The notes beneath the pieces were generated by a model that saw only the letters and a list, made by a program, of their open reading frames with translations, was not told the origin of the DNA and ran no database searches. Shown in pieces: positions 33,826-43,530 of a DNA stretch of 64,000 bases. The stretch lies in NCBI GenBank assembly GCA_020161355.1, contig JAIUOF010000001.1:496001-560000 (forward strand), written 5' to 3'. Source of the stretch: Bacteroidota bacterium (GTDB lineage Bacteria; Bacteroidota; Bacteroidia; Cytophagales; Spirosomataceae). The translations under genes and the position numbers were made by a program. How positions within the stretch are numbered: the first letter of the stretch is position 1; the number at the start of each line of letters is the position of its first letter.

Positions 33826-35513
33826 ACAGTATCGATTGGATTATTTTGTTTGTAACACTTTCTACCATAGTCATTTTTGGCGTTTTTAAAAACCGGAAAG
33901 ATAAAAATATTGAATCTTATCTACTTGGAAATCAATCACTACCATGGTATCATGTAGGATTTTCAGTAATGGCCACGCAGGCAAGTGCAGTTACTTTTCT
34001 CTCAGCTCCCGGCCAGGGATTTGTCGATGGAATGCGTTTTGTTCAGTTTTACCTGGGTCTTCCTTTTGCTATGATCGTTTTGAGCATCACATTTATCCCT
34101 ATTTTTCATAAATTAAAAGTTTACACGGCTTACGAATACCTAGAAACCAGATTTGATTCTAGGGTTAGGATTTTTACAGCCATTTTGTTTTTATTATCCA
34201 GAGGTTTATCCACCGGAATTTCAATATATGCTCCTTCCATTATTTTATCCACTATTTTTGGTTGGGATATTATTTACACCAATATCTTCATGGGTGGTAT
34301 CGTCCTCATTTACACAGTAATAGGAGGGACCAAAGCCATTTCTTACACGCACCTCCAACAAATGTTTTTAATTACTCTGGTATTAATTTTTGTTGGAATT
34401 CTGGTAGTAAAAATGCTTCCGTCAGAAATTGGTTTTTGGGATGCCATAAAAATCGCAGGGAAAACTCAAAAAATGAAAGTGATTGACCTGAATTTCAATC
34501 CTTCAGAGCGTTATAATCTATGGTCAGGTTTAATAGGAGGTTTTTTTCTGCAACTGTCGTACTTTGGAACCGATCAATCGCAAGTTGGAAGATACCTTAC
34601 CGGAAAATCGATCAAAGAAAGCAGACTCGGACTGATTCTAAACGGCTTTTTAAAAATTCCGATGCAATTTGGAATTTTAATCATAGGGGTGCTAGTTTAC
34701 GTTTTCTATCTCTTTAATACAACTCCTGTTGTTTTTAATAAAACAGAAGCTCAAAAATTAGCGATTGGAAAATTTTCAAACGAATATAAAATCATTGAAA
34801 ATCAAAATCTAATAATTGGTACAAGTAAAAGAATTGTCGCCGAAAAATTAAAAGCTTCCATTAAAACGGCTTCAAATCAAGAAATACAATCAAATTCTGA
34901 TCAACTAAACAATATTTTAAGCGAAGAAAAAAAATTAAACAAACAAGCTGGCGAATTAATCAAAAAAAACAATCCAGAAGGCGATGCCAATGACGTTAAT
35001 TATATTTTCCTGAGATTTGTTATGGACTACCTGCCTCATGGCTTGATTGGATTGATGATAGCCCTGATTTTTTCGGCTTCTATGGGCTCCATAGCCTCAG
35101 CTTACAGCTCATTGTCAGCTACCACGCTGGTCGATGTTATAAACAAAAGTCGTTTCAAAGCAAAAACACCTGAACTGGAACTCAGATATTCTAAAATCTT
35201 TACAATTTTTTGGGCGATATTCAGTATCGTAGTAGCTTCTTTTGCTCAAAAACTCGGCAGCTCCATGATAGAGCTAGTCAATATTTTAGGTTCCTGGTTT
35301 TATGGAATCATTCTTGGAATATTTTTGGCAGCATTTTACGTAAAAAAGATAAAATCGAAGGCTTTGCTTTTAAGTGCTATTTTGTCTCAAATATTAGTAA
35401 TTTTAATCTGGAAATACGAACTTGTAGCGTTTTTATGGCTTAACCCTATTGGTGTAATATTGGTTTTGTCGATAGGATTAATTTTTCAGAAAATATTTTC
35501 AAAAGAAAAATGA
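33822..35513 (+). CDS. Sodium:solute symporter (SSS family)
   Basis: 563 aa with about 13 hydrophobic helices. Family signatures include SYLLGNQSLPWYHVGFS, then ATQASAVTFLSAPGQGF, and the long GGTKAISYTHLQQ segment. Roughly residues 300-400 form a charged hydrophilic insertion (KASIKTASNQEIQSNSDQL and neighbouring sequence) between membrane helices. Start at 33822, not at an upstream in-frame codon, because this gives the 4-nt overlap with the preceding peptide and a family-like N-terminus. The substrate (sugar, amino acid, pantothenate or other) cannot be read. It overlaps the response-regulator gene by 4 nt. Confidence 0.85.
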   Translation: MNSIDWIILFVTLSTIVIFGVFKNRKDKNIESYLLGNQSLPWYHVGFSVMATQASAVTFLSAPGQGFVDGMRFVQFYLGLPFAMIVLSITFIPIFHKLKVYTAYEYLETRFDSRVRIFTAILFLLSRGLSTGISIYAPSIILSTIFGWDIIYTNIFMGGIVLIYTVIGGTKAISYTHLQQMFLITLVLIFVGILVVKMLPSEIGFWDAIKIAGKTQKMKVIDLNFNPSERYNLWSGLIGGFFLQLSYFGTDQSQVGRYLTGKSIKESRLGLILNGFLKIPMQFGILIIGVLVYVFYLFNTTPVVFNKTEAQKLAIGKFSNEYKIIENQNLIIGTSKRIVAEKLKASIKTASNQEIQSNSDQLNNILSEEKKLNKQAGELIKKNNPEGDANDVNYIFLRFVMDYLPHGLIGLMIALIFSASMGSIASAYSSLSATTLVDVINKSRFKAKTPELELRYSKIFTIFWAIFSIVVASFAQKLGSSMIELVNILGSWFYGIILGIFLAAFYVKKIKSKALLLSAILSQILVILIWKYELVAFLWLNPIGVILVLSIGLIFQKIFSKEK

Positions 35514-36208
35514 GTGAAACTAAAAGAATACTAATCGTTGAAGATGACGTCAGAATCGCTCAGAATATAAGCAAGGGACTGGTCGAAAAAGGATATGAAA
35601 CAGAAGTTGCTTATGATGGTAAAATAGGTCTTAAATTGGGTTTACATAATGATTTCGATCTCATTCTTTTGGATTTGAATCTGCCCAGCCTCAACGGCTA
35701 TGAAGTTTGTGAGGAAATTCGTCGAAAGAAGCCCTCTGTTCCTATTATTATGCTAACTGCCCTAGGTGAAACAGAAGATAAAATCGAAGGTTTCGAAAAA
35801 GGAGCCGATGATTATCTGGTTAAACCTTTCGATTTCAGAGAGTTATTGGCCAGGATAAATGTTTTTATAAAAAGAAATGCCCGTGGAGTAGAAACAAACA
35901 ATAATAATATTCTAAAAATTGCCAACCTCGAACTCGATCCCGAGTCGAAAATAGTTACCCGGGAGGGTATAGAAATAGAGTTGACACCAAAAGAATTCTT
36001 ACTTTTGGAATACCTAATGCGAAATAAAGGCAGAGTGGTGTCAAAGACCGATTTGGCCGATAACATCTGGGAGCAGAATTCACAACAAAGTCTCAATGTA
36101 ATTGAAGTTTATATCAATTTCCTTAGAAAAAAAATAGACAAAGAGTTTATTCCTAAACTTATACATACCAAGACAGGCATGGGGTATATTTTGAAAGAAG
36201 AATTGTAA
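35510..36208 (+). CDS. OmpR/PhoB-type response regulator
   Basis: 232 aa. The receiver domain has the acidic pair in VEDD (Asp12, Asp13), the phosphoacceptor Asp55 in LLDLNLP, Thr83 and Lys105 in VKPF. The C-terminal winged helix shows ELTPKEFLLLEYLMRNKGRVVS (read in two parts) and VYINFLRKKID. It should act as a DNA-binding transcription factor driven by the adjacent kinase. The pair resembles RprY/RprX of Bacteroides. The start overlaps the symporter stop by 4 nt. Confidence 0.92.
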   Translation: MSETKRILIVEDDVRIAQNISKGLVEKGYETEVAYDGKIGLKLGLHNDFDLILLDLNLPSLNGYEVCEEIRRKKPSVPIIMLTALGETEDKIEGFEKGADDYLVKPFDFRELLARINVFIKRNARGVETNNNNILKIANLELDPESKIVTREGIEIELTPKEFLLLEYLMRNKGRVVSKTDLADNIWEQNSQQSLNVIEVYINFLRKKIDKEFIPKLIHTKTGMGYILKEEL

Positions 36209-37585
36209 ATGAAGATAAGGACTAAAATCACATACCAATTTACCTTAATCGTTGCAATGATTCTGGTAATTTTTTCCGTAGCACTTTATTATTTATTAGA
36301 ATCCTACAATAAAAAAGAGTTTAATAACTACCTCAAAGACAGAGCGGTAACTACCGCACAGCTACTAATTAAAGAAAAAAATGTCGATAGAAAACTCCTT
36401 AGAATTATTGACCGTAATACCCTTTCTTCCCTTTATGCAGCTGAAGTTTTGGTTTTTGACGAAAATAATAAAGTAAAATATTCCAATATCGAATCCGATA
36501 CTGTAATTTATTACAGCCCGGAATTACTGGAACAAGTCAGGCAAAAAAAATATCTGGAGTCTGATTACAAAAACAAAGAGGTGGTAGGATTGATGTATAA
36601 AGATCAAGAGACACAGGAGGATTATCTAATCTTGGCTCAATCAGAAGATATTTATAGTAAACAAAAGCTTGAGAATATTAAATATGCAATGACGATCGGT
36701 CTAATTTCTGCAATAATCCTGACGATAGTTTTTGGATTTGTTTTTTCGGGGCAATCCCTAAAGCCCATTTCCAGAATAAATCAGGAAGTTTCGAAAATTA
36801 CGGCCAATGATCTGAATAAAAAATTGAGTACAGGTAATAGCAAGGATGAAATTGCACAGCTTGCCAATAATTTTAATCAAATGCTATCGAGAATTGAAAA
36901 GTCATTTGAATTACAAAAAAGCTTTGTCAGCAATGCCTCCCACGAGCTCAGAACTCCGTTGGCAGCCATAAAATCTGAGATTCAGGTTGCACTGGAAAAG
37001 GAGAGAACTTCAGGGGAATATCAGGAGATTTTGAAATCTTTAAATATTGATAATCAAAGACTTATTCAGCTAACCAATGGATTATTGCAGCTAGCAAAAT
37101 CAGATAGAGGAGATAAAAGTATAATTTTGGCACCCTTAAGAATCGATGAGGTATTATTTGAAGTACAAGACGAGCTACTACATCAGCATCTCAATTATCA
37201 TATCAATATTGATTTTGAAGAAATTCCTGAAGATGACGCATTTGTAACTATAAATGGAAACAAATCATTGATAAAGACATTGTTTAATAATCTGATTGAC
37301 AATGCATGCAAATATTCAGAAAATAAACTTGCATCCATAAATATAAGATCCAATAAATCCAACTGCATAGTAATTGTTACAGATGAAGGTATCGGAATTT
37401 CAAAAGATGATCAGGAGAAGATTTTTGAACCCTTTTATCGTACTAAAAACGCTAGTAATTACAAAGGTCATGGAATCGGACTGTCAATCTGCAAAAGAAT
37501 TGTAGAGATTCACAAGGGCAGGATAGTAATCAAAAGTGAAGAAAACAAAGGAAGCAGTTTCAGTGTGATACTGCCTCATGTTTAA
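36209..37585 (+). CDS. Sensor histidine kinase
   Basis: A 458-aa inner-membrane kinase. Two membrane helices (about 11-30 and 158-180) bracket a periplasmic sensor domain of about 125 residues. A HAMP linker follows, then the phosphoacceptor His245 in SNASHELRTPLAA. The ATP-binding boxes are N (LIDNACKYSE), G1 (VTDEGIGIS), F (FEPFYRTKNAS) and G2 (GHGIGLSICKRI). Its ATG follows the regulator stop with no gap, so the two form one coupled pair. What the sensor domain detects is unknown. Confidence 0.92.
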   Translation: MKIRTKITYQFTLIVAMILVIFSVALYYLLESYNKKEFNNYLKDRAVTTAQLLIKEKNVDRKLLRIIDRNTLSSLYAAEVLVFDENNKVKYSNIESDTVIYYSPELLEQVRQKKYLESDYKNKEVVGLMYKDQETQEDYLILAQSEDIYSKQKLENIKYAMTIGLISAIILTIVFGFVFSGQSLKPISRINQEVSKITANDLNKKLSTGNSKDEIAQLANNFNQMLSRIEKSFELQKSFVSNASHELRTPLAAIKSEIQVALEKERTSGEYQEILKSLNIDNQRLIQLTNGLLQLAKSDRGDKSIILAPLRIDEVLFEVQDELLHQHLNYHINIDFEEIPEDDAFVTINGNKSLIKTLFNNLIDNACKYSENKLASINIRSNKSNCIVIVTDEGIGISKDDQEKIFEPFYRTKNASNYKGHGIGLSICKRIVEIHKGRIVIKSEENKGSSFSVILPHV

Positions 37586-37620
37586 TGCCAACAAAATACA
37601 AAGATTTGATTTTATGTAAG

Positions 37621-37694
37621 TAGCGGGGAGGGGAATCGAACCCCTGACCTCCGGGTTATGAATCCGACGCTCTAACCATCTGAGCTACCCCGCC
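37621..37694 (-). tRNA. tRNA-Met (anticodon CAT), elongator type
   Basis: A 74-nt cloverleaf. The loop TTCATAA lies on a stem TCGGA/CCCGG with an A31-C39 mismatch, also usual in elongator tRNA-Met. Acceptor GGCGGGG pairs with CCCCGCT (G-U at the end). T arm GTTCGATTC, D arm GTAGCTCAGATGG. The CAT anticodon could also be tRNA-Ile with lysidine, but the body fits Met better. Confidence 0.88.
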
Positions 37695-37708
37695 GTCGTT
37701 TGAGGGTG

Positions 37709-37739
37709 CAAAACTATTCATTCTTTCTTTAAAAACAAA
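37709..37739 (-). promoter_or_regulatory. Promoter of tRNA-Met
   Basis: On the - strand TTTG (37739-37736) and TAGTTTTG (37716-37709) are 19 bp apart, 14 bp before the tRNA 5' end. Confidence 0.8.
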
Positions 37740-37835
37740 AAATGATTTAGAAATTTCCTCAAAAAAATAAAAAATATAGATTTTGTTTGGATTAATTACA
37801 CAAATATTTTAAATCGAAAGAAAAAGAAGCGTAAA

Positions 37836-38216
37836 ATGACAAAATATAAATTTTCACAGGAATTTCCATTCAAAACATCGCCCAAAGTGCTATATAATTA
37901 CATTAGTACTGCAGGTGGATTACAACAATGGTTTGCTGAAAAGGTAGTTATGGACAATAATCACCATTTTCATTTTCATTGGGATTCTGAAGTGCACATT
38001 GCTGAATTGACCTCTACCAGACTCAATAAATCGGCAAGATTTGATTTTCTGGGTGAAAATGAAGGTTGTTTTCTGGAATTTAAATTAATTACTTCCGAAA
38101 TAGACAATTCAGTTTTTTTAAAAGTTACCGACTGCTCTGAAATTGAAGATCAGGATGAATTAGAAACCATGTGGAAAAGTCTCATTCACGATCTTAAGGA
38201 AATAGTAGGAGGGTGA
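37836..38216 (+). CDS. START-like (SRPBCC/AHSA1) domain protein
   Basis: A 126-aa single-domain cytosolic protein. It opens with EFPFKTSPKVLYNYISTAGGLQQWFA, the helix-grip entry of the START-like group in Bacteroidota, and ends with a long helix (ETMWKSLIHDLKEIVGG). The fold binds hydrophobic ligands or helps chaperones; no catalytic residues are evident. It is a single gene between the tRNA-Met and the LptF/G-type permease, 71 nt before the latter's start. Confidence 0.75.
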   Translation: MTKYKFSQEFPFKTSPKVLYNYISTAGGLQQWFAEKVVMDNNHHFHFHWDSEVHIAELTSTRLNKSARFDFLGENEGCFLEFKLITSEIDNSVFLKVTDCSEIEDQDELETMWKSLIHDLKEIVGG

Positions 38217-38237
38217 TATCTTAATATATCTTAATAA

Positions 38238-38269
38238 TTTGGTTACCGCACAAAAGATTTCGATTTTTG
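38238..38269 (+). promoter_or_regulatory. Putative promoter of the LptF/LptG-family gene
   Basis: TTTG at 38238-38241 and GATTTTTG at 38262-38269 are 20 bp apart. The -7 box has G in place of the first T. Confidence 0.5.
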
Positions 38270-38287
38270 CATCAGATATATTTCCGT

Positions 38288-39757
38288 ATGAGAAAAATCG
38301 ATAAATTATTTCTAAAATCCTTCATTGGTCCATTTGTCCTTACCACTGCCATAGTGGTGTTTATTTTCCTGATGAGGTTCCTGATGATGTATTTTGATCA
38401 ATTCATCGGAAAAGACCTTGGCATAGACGTATTTTCAAAACTTTTCTTTTTCTTCTCCCTAATCACTGTACCAACGGCCTTACCTTTGGCTACTTTGCTG
38501 GCCACCTTGATGTGTTTTGGGAATTTGGGAGAGCATACCGAACTCACCGCCATGAAATCAGCCGGAATTCCGCTTTCCAGGCTCATTTTACCCACTTTTA
38601 TTTTAACAATATTCATTAGTATAGTTTCATATTTCTATAATGACAGGGTAAATCCCTGGGCAAACCTGAAAGGATATTCGCTATTATATGATGTAAAAAC
38701 TACAAAAATGACTCTGAATATACAGGAAGGTATTTTTTATAAAGAAATTCCTGGATACCGTATTAAAGTTCAGAAGAAATTCCCCGATGGAAAAACGCTT
38801 AAAAATATAATTGTTTATAACCATTCGAGTAATCTAGGCAATAAAAACATAACCATTGCCGATTCCGGAAAAATGTACACCATGTATAACGGCAACTACC
38901 TGATTTTTGAGCTTTTTAATGGTTATAATTATACTGAAAGTCAAAATTCATTCAATAATTACGACGAAACACAATTCACCAAAACCCAATTCAAAAAAAA
39001 TAAAGTGGTGTTTTCCTTGGAAAGTTTCGGAATAAAGCGAACCAATGAGGATCAGTTTAAATACCACGAATACATGAAAAATGTAAGTGAGTTGACTTCA
39101 AAAATTGATTCTGCGAAAATTGAAATTCGTAAAACTATCGCTCAGCAAACATTGCAAATAAAAAGTCAAAATTCTTATTTATTTAAAAAGCCGCTTCCAT
39201 CTGATTCTGCAAGGAAAGTAAATATAAAACCAGGTCCCTGGATTAAAGCAGAACTGACTCGGCTTGAAAAGAGTAACCGAAAAGACGAATCAGATGAATA
39301 CGCCTTATCCCAGGTCCGAAATCTCAAAAATCAATTAGAAACTGACCTCGCTATTGTTTCAAACAAAAGTAAGGAGATGTATCGGGCTGATGTAGAACGT
39401 TGGCATAAAGTAACAATGGCTTTTTCATGTTTGGTGTTTTTTATTGTTGGGGCTTCACTAGGCTCAATTATAAAGAAGGGAGGATTTGGAATGCCCGTTT
39501 TACTCTCCATAAGTATTTTTATTTTTTACTATGTTTTGATGCAGCTGGGCGATAAATACGCTAAAGAAGGCATCATTCCTGTAGTTGTGGGTGTATGGAT
39601 TCCCAACTTTATTTTGAGTATTTTAGGATACGTATTATTAAAAAAGGCTTCCAACGATGCCCGACTTTTCGAAAATGATAATTACAATCAATTTTTTGAA
39701 AAAATAAAAATCTATATTTCTAAAATACAATTGGGAAAGAGACTTAAAACCAATTGA
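38288..39757 (+). CDS. LptF/LptG family lipopolysaccharide export permease
   Basis: A 489-aa inner-membrane protein. Three N-terminal helices, a large periplasmic beta-jellyroll part (about 110-340) and three C-terminal helices fit the LptF/G pattern. Family motifs are FIGPFVLTTAIVVFIFLMRF, then TELTAMKSAGIPLSRL and FLIVGASLG-like FFIVGASLGSIIKKGGFGM. A charged helical stretch (about 255-365) is longer than in E. coli LptF. It would move lipopolysaccharide toward the outer membrane with LptB; the partner genes are elsewhere. Start at 38288 because a upstream TTG at 38267 lies in the probable promoter. Confidence 0.85.
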   Translation: MRKIDKLFLKSFIGPFVLTTAIVVFIFLMRFLMMYFDQFIGKDLGIDVFSKLFFFFSLITVPTALPLATLLATLMCFGNLGEHTELTAMKSAGIPLSRLILPTFILTIFISIVSYFYNDRVNPWANLKGYSLLYDVKTTKMTLNIQEGIFYKEIPGYRIKVQKKFPDGKTLKNIIVYNHSSNLGNKNITIADSGKMYTMYNGNYLIFELFNGYNYTESQNSFNNYDETQFTKTQFKKNKVVFSLESFGIKRTNEDQFKYHEYMKNVSELTSKIDSAKIEIRKTIAQQTLQIKSQNSYLFKKPLPSDSARKVNIKPGPWIKAELTRLEKSNRKDESDEYALSQVRNLKNQLETDLAIVSNKSKEMYRADVERWHKVTMAFSCLVFFIVGASLGSIIKKGGFGMPVLLSISIFIFYYVLMQLGDKYAKEGIIPVVVGVWIPNFILSILGYVLLKKASNDARLFENDNYNQFFEKIKIYISKIQLGKRLKTN

Positions 39758-39914
39758 AAATACAGGAAATTAAAATTATTAGAAATTTTGAAAGGCATTA
39801 AAGTATTTGAAAAACAGTTTTTAAGTTTACTTTTTCCCAAAAGTTTAAAGTCTAAAATCCTCTTTTTCAAATAAATATTTTGGATAATACGCCTCAAAAA
39901 TTAATATTTAGTAT

Positions 39915-39922
39915 TATCTTTG
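39915..39922 (+). promoter_or_regulatory. Putative -7 element of rpsO
   Basis: TATCTTTG fits TAnnTTTG exactly and lies 40 nt before the ATG at 39963. No TTTG at -33 could be seen. Confidence 0.5.
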
Positions 39923-39962
39923 CAGCTGTTTTAATTTTATCACTTAATCTAGGTTAACATAC

Positions 39963-40238
39963 ATGTATTTAACTCCGGAAAAGAAAGAGGAGATCTTTGC
40001 ATCAAAAGGTCAACAAAAAAAAGCAACTGATACCGGTTCAGCCGAGTCACAGATTGCCCTTTTTACTTACAGAATTGCTCATTTAACTGAGCATTTAAAA
40101 ACTCACAAACATGATTTCTCGACCCGTTCGGGTCTTTTGAAATTAGTTGGTAAGCGTCGTAGATTGTTGGATCACTTACAAAAAGTTGATATCAGCCGTT
40201 ACAGAGCTATCATCGCTGAGCTTAAAATTCGTAAATAA
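39963..40238 (+). CDS. rpsO: 30S ribosomal protein S15
   Basis: 91 aa, the usual length is about 89. Family features are [25 protein letters not shown] (read in two parts), the [23 protein letters not shown] block and [11 protein letters not shown]15 binds 16S rRNA early in the assembly of the small subunit platform. The gene sits before pnp, as in many bacteria, but a strong terminator separates the two. Confidence 0.97.
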   Translation: MYLTPEKKEEIFASKGQQKKATDTGSAESQIALFTYRIAHLTEHLKTHKHDFSTRSGLLKLVGKRRRLLDHLQKVDISRYRAIIAELKIRK

Positions 40239-40245
40239 AAAACTC

Positions 40246-40276
40246 AGGGAATCTCAATTTGAGGTTCCCTTTTTTT
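40246..40276 (+). terminator. Rho-independent terminator of rpsO
   Basis: AGGGAATCTC and GAGGTTCCCT form a 10-bp stem with one T-G mismatch pair and a 5-6 nt loop, followed by seven T. Confidence 0.85.
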
Positions 40277-40361
40277 CGTAAATAATTATTTTAATATATA
40301 TCCCCGCGGAATTCAGGATTAAATAGTTGTATCAAAGCGGAAAATACAACCAAAAATTAAA

Positions 40362-42506
40362 ATGTTTAATATTCAATCGCAAACCATCCAGATGCCGGAT
40401 GGGAAAATTATCACTCTGGAAACAGGGAAACTCGCAAGACAAGCCGATGGTGCAGTAGTTCTTAAATCAGGAAACCTGGTTATGCTGGCAACCATTTGTG
40501 CCAACAAAGAACACAAAGAAGGCACTGACTTCCTTCCTTTATCTGTTGACTATCAGGAAAAATTTGCCGCTGCAGGTAAAATCCCTGGAAGTTTTCAAAG
40601 AAGAGAAGGAAAATTGTCCGACAATGAAGTCCTTATTTCAAGATTAATCGACAGAGCACTAAGACCAATATTTCCTGAAGATTTCCATGCCGAAGTACAG
40701 GTGATGGTAACGCTTCATTCTGCTGATGAAAACATACAGCCTGATTCTATGGCAGCATTGGCCGCTTCAGCTGCAATTATGGTTTCTGACATCCCTTTTA
40801 ATGGTCCAATTTCAGAAGTTAGAGTAGCAAAAATAAATGGTGAATATGTTGTCAACCCAGCTGTGAGCCTGATTGCCGGAGCTGACCTTGATCTGATGGT
40901 CGCTGGTACCGCTGATAGCATCAACATGGTAGAAGGTGAGGGAAATGAAGTTTCTGAAGCCGAAATGGTTGAGGCTTTGAAAGTTGCTCATGATGCCATA
41001 AAAATTCAGATTGCAGCTCAAAAAGAATTAGAAGCCAAAGTTGGTAAGACTGTAAAAAGAGAGTATTGCCATGAAACTCATGACGAAGATCTCAAAAAGA
41101 AAATGTACGATGAACTTTTTGACAAAGTTTATGCAGTATGTATGAAAGGAAGTGCCAATAAGCACGAAAGAAGCGAGGGATTTGCCAGTATACTGAAAGA
41201 ATTCATCGAAGCCCAACCTGAAGAAGAAAGATCTAATCCTCTGCATAAATTATATTTTGGTGACATCACTTATGATGCATCACGAAAAATGGTTTTGGAT
41301 GAAAACGTACGTCTGGATGGTCGTAAACTTACCGAAATTCGCCCGATTACCTGTGAAGTGGATTATTTGCCATCAGCACACGGGTCGGCTTTGTTTACAA
41401 GAGGAGAGACACAGTCACTTTCCACAACCACTTTGGGAACAAAGCTTGACGAGCAAATCGTTGACTTGCCAATGGAAAAAGGTTTTTCAAGATTTTTCCT
41501 TCATTATAATTTCCCGGGTTTTTCTACCGGCGAAGTAAGACCCAACAGAGGCGTGGGCAGAAGAGAAGTTGGACATGGAAACCTTGCTCAAAGGACTCTC
41601 AAAAAAGTAATGCCCAAAGATGAGGAAAATCCTTATACCATCCGAGTAGTAAGTGACATTTTGGAATCAAACGGTTCATCCTCAATGGCGACTGTTTGTG
41701 CCGGTTGTTTGTCTTTAATGGATGCCGGTATAAAAATCAAAGCTCCGGTTTCAGGTATAGCCATGGGTTTAATTACCGACCAGGAAACCGGAAAATGGGC
41801 TGTTCTATCCGATATCCTTGGTGATGAAGATCATCTGGGTGATATGGATTTTAAAGTTACAGGTACATCAAAAGGTATCGTTGCATGCCAAATGGATATT
41901 AAAATTGGCGGTCTTTCTTTCGATATCATCGAAAAAGCATTAAATCAGGCAAAAGATGGCAGGTTGCATATATTAGGCAAAATGACCGAAGTTATATCTC
42001 AACCTAAAGAGGACTTAAAACCTTTTGCTCCTAGAGCTCACACCATCGTGATTGAAAGAGAATTAATTGGTGCTGTGATAGGACCTGGTGGTAAAGTTGT
42101 TCAGGAAATTCAAAGAGAGTCTGGTGCAACTGTAAATATTGAAGAGAAAGACAATAAAGGATATATCTCGATATTTGCGACCAATGGCGAGAGTATGGCC
42201 ATGGCAAGAAAACGCATCGAAGGTATTGTTAAAGTTCCTGAAGTAGGGGAAGTTTACGATTCTACTGTGAAATCTATTCAGCCTTTTGGTGCATTCTGTG
42301 AGATTTTACCAGGAAAAGAAGGTCTTCTTCATATCTCTGAAATTTCGTGGGAAAGACTTCCTAGCATGGACGGAGTATTAAAAGAGGGTGACAAGATTCA
42401 GGTAAAACTTACCGAAATTGACAAGAAAACCGGTAAATACAGACTGTCAAGAAAAGTTTTATTGCCAAGACCTCCAAGAGAAGAAAAACCGGTAAAAGAA
42501 CAATAA
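40362..42506 (+). CDS. pnp: Polynucleotide phosphorylase
   Basis: 714 aa, family length. Two RNase PH-like domains (about 10-230 and 310-540) with [21 protein letters not shown] and the phosphate site [13 protein letters not shown], then a KH domain ([18 protein letters not shown]) and an S1 domain ([20 protein letters not shown]). The enzyme degrades RNA from the 3' end with phosphate, and takes part in the degradosome. The gene lies 85 nt after the rpsO terminator and 72 nt before rpoD. Confidence 0.97.
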   Translation: MFNIQSQTIQMPDGKIITLETGKLARQADGAVVLKSGNLVMLATICANKEHKEGTDFLPLSVDYQEKFAAAGKIPGSFQRREGKLSDNEVLISRLIDRALRPIFPEDFHAEVQVMVTLHSADENIQPDSMAALAASAAIMVSDIPFNGPISEVRVAKINGEYVVNPAVSLIAGADLDLMVAGTADSINMVEGEGNEVSEAEMVEALKVAHDAIKIQIAAQKELEAKVGKTVKREYCHETHDEDLKKKMYDELFDKVYAVCMKGSANKHERSEGFASILKEFIEAQPEEERSNPLHKLYFGDITYDASRKMVLDENVRLDGRKLTEIRPITCEVDYLPSAHGSALFTRGETQSLSTTTLGTKLDEQIVDLPMEKGFSRFFLHYNFPGFSTGEVRPNRGVGRREVGHGNLAQRTLKKVMPKDEENPYTIRVVSDILESNGSSSMATVCAGCLSLMDAGIKIKAPVSGIAMGLITDQETGKWAVLSDILGDEDHLGDMDFKVTGTSKGIVACQMDIKIGGLSFDIIEKALNQAKDGRLHILGKMTEVISQPKEDLKPFAPRAHTIVIERELIGAVIGPGGKVVQEIQRESGATVNIEEKDNKGYISIFATNGESMAMARKRIEGIVKVPEVGEVYDSTVKSIQPFGAFCEILPGKEGLLHISEISWERLPSMDGVLKEGDKIQVKLTEIDKKTGKYRLSRKVLLPRPPREEKPVKEQ

Positions 42507-42578
42507 TTTTATTAATATTGTTGTTAGGTTAGTTCGTTAGGTAAAAGAGTGAAATCATTTATATAAAAAAGATAAAAA

Positions 42579-43442
42579 ATGAGACAACTAAAAATTAGTA
42601 AACAAATCACCAACAGAGAGAGCCAGTCTCTTGACAAATATCTTCAGGAAATCGGTAAGGTGGACTTATTGACTCCTGATGAGGAAGTAATATTGGCTCA
42701 AAAAATCAGAGACGGGGATCAGCTTTCTTTAGAAAGACTAACAAAAGCCAACCTTCGTTTTGTGGTGTCTGTTGCTAAACAATATCAAAATCAGGGTCTT
42801 TCACTTGGTGACTTGATCAATGAAGGAAACTTGGGATTGATTAAAGCTGCTCAAAGATTTGATGAAACCCGTGGTTTTAAATTCATTTCTTATGCGGTTT
42901 GGTGGATACGTCAGAGTATTCTTCAGGCTTTGGCTGAGCAATCAAGAATTGTGAGACTTCCATTAAACAGGGTAGGATCTTTGAATAAAATCTCCAAAAC
43001 ATTCTCTGAATTGGAGCAAAAATTTGAAAGGGAGCCATCACCTGAGGAATTGGCCGAAGTATTGGAAATCTCTGCCAATGAAGTAGTCGATACTATGAAA
43101 ATTTCAGGCAGGCACGTTTCAGTTGATGCTCCATTTGTTCAGGGAGAGGAAAACAGCCTTTTGGACGTTTTGGAAAATGATACGGAAATCAGACCTGATC
43201 AGGAATTAATGAATGATTCCCTGAGAAGAGAAGTCTTGAGAGCTTTGTCAACTTTGACCCAAAGAGAAGCAGAAGTAATCATGTTTTATTTCGGTCTGAA
43301 TGGCGAGCAGGCAATGACGCTTGAAGAAATAGGAGAGAAGTTTAATCTTACCAGAGAAAGAGTAAGGCAGATTAAGGAAAAAGCCATCAGAAGGCTGCGA
43401 CAAACCTCCCGAAGCAAAGCACTAAAAGCTTATTTAGGATAA
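42579..43442 (+). CDS. rpoD: Primary sigma factor, Bacteroidota type
   Basis: 287 aa, short because region 1.1 and the non-conserved insert are absent. The N-terminus [21 protein letters not shown] is diagnostic of the Bacteroidota primary sigma. Region 2 shows [24 protein letters not shown] read in two parts, 2.4 [19 protein letters not shown], and region 4 [13 protein letters not shown] IMFYFGLN with the helix-turn-helix [23 protein letters not shown]. It should recognise the TTTG/TAnnTTTG promoters seen in the window. Confidence 0.96.
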   Translation: MRQLKISKQITNRESQSLDKYLQEIGKVDLLTPDEEVILAQKIRDGDQLSLERLTKANLRFVVSVAKQYQNQGLSLGDLINEGNLGLIKAAQRFDETRGFKFISYAVWWIRQSILQALAEQSRIVRLPLNRVGSLNKISKTFSELEQKFEREPSPEELAEVLEISANEVVDTMKISGRHVSVDAPFVQGEENSLLDVLENDTEIRPDQELMNDSLRREVLRALSTLTQREAEVIMFYFGLNGEQAMTLEEIGEKFNLTRERVRQIKEKAIRRLRQTSRSKALKAYLG

Positions 43443-43445
43443 AAC

Positions 43446-43473
43446 AAAAAAGAGGTTTAAAAACCTCTTTTTT
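43446..43473 (+). terminator. Rho-independent terminator of rpoD
   Basis: AAAAAAGAGGTTT and AAACCTCTTTTTT form a 13-bp perfect stem with a 2-nt loop and T-run. Confidence 0.9.
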
Positions 43474-43530
43474 GTTTGGTAGAGTTGTTAATTAATACAT
43501 TTTCTATCAAATTTGTGATTATTTAGTTTT

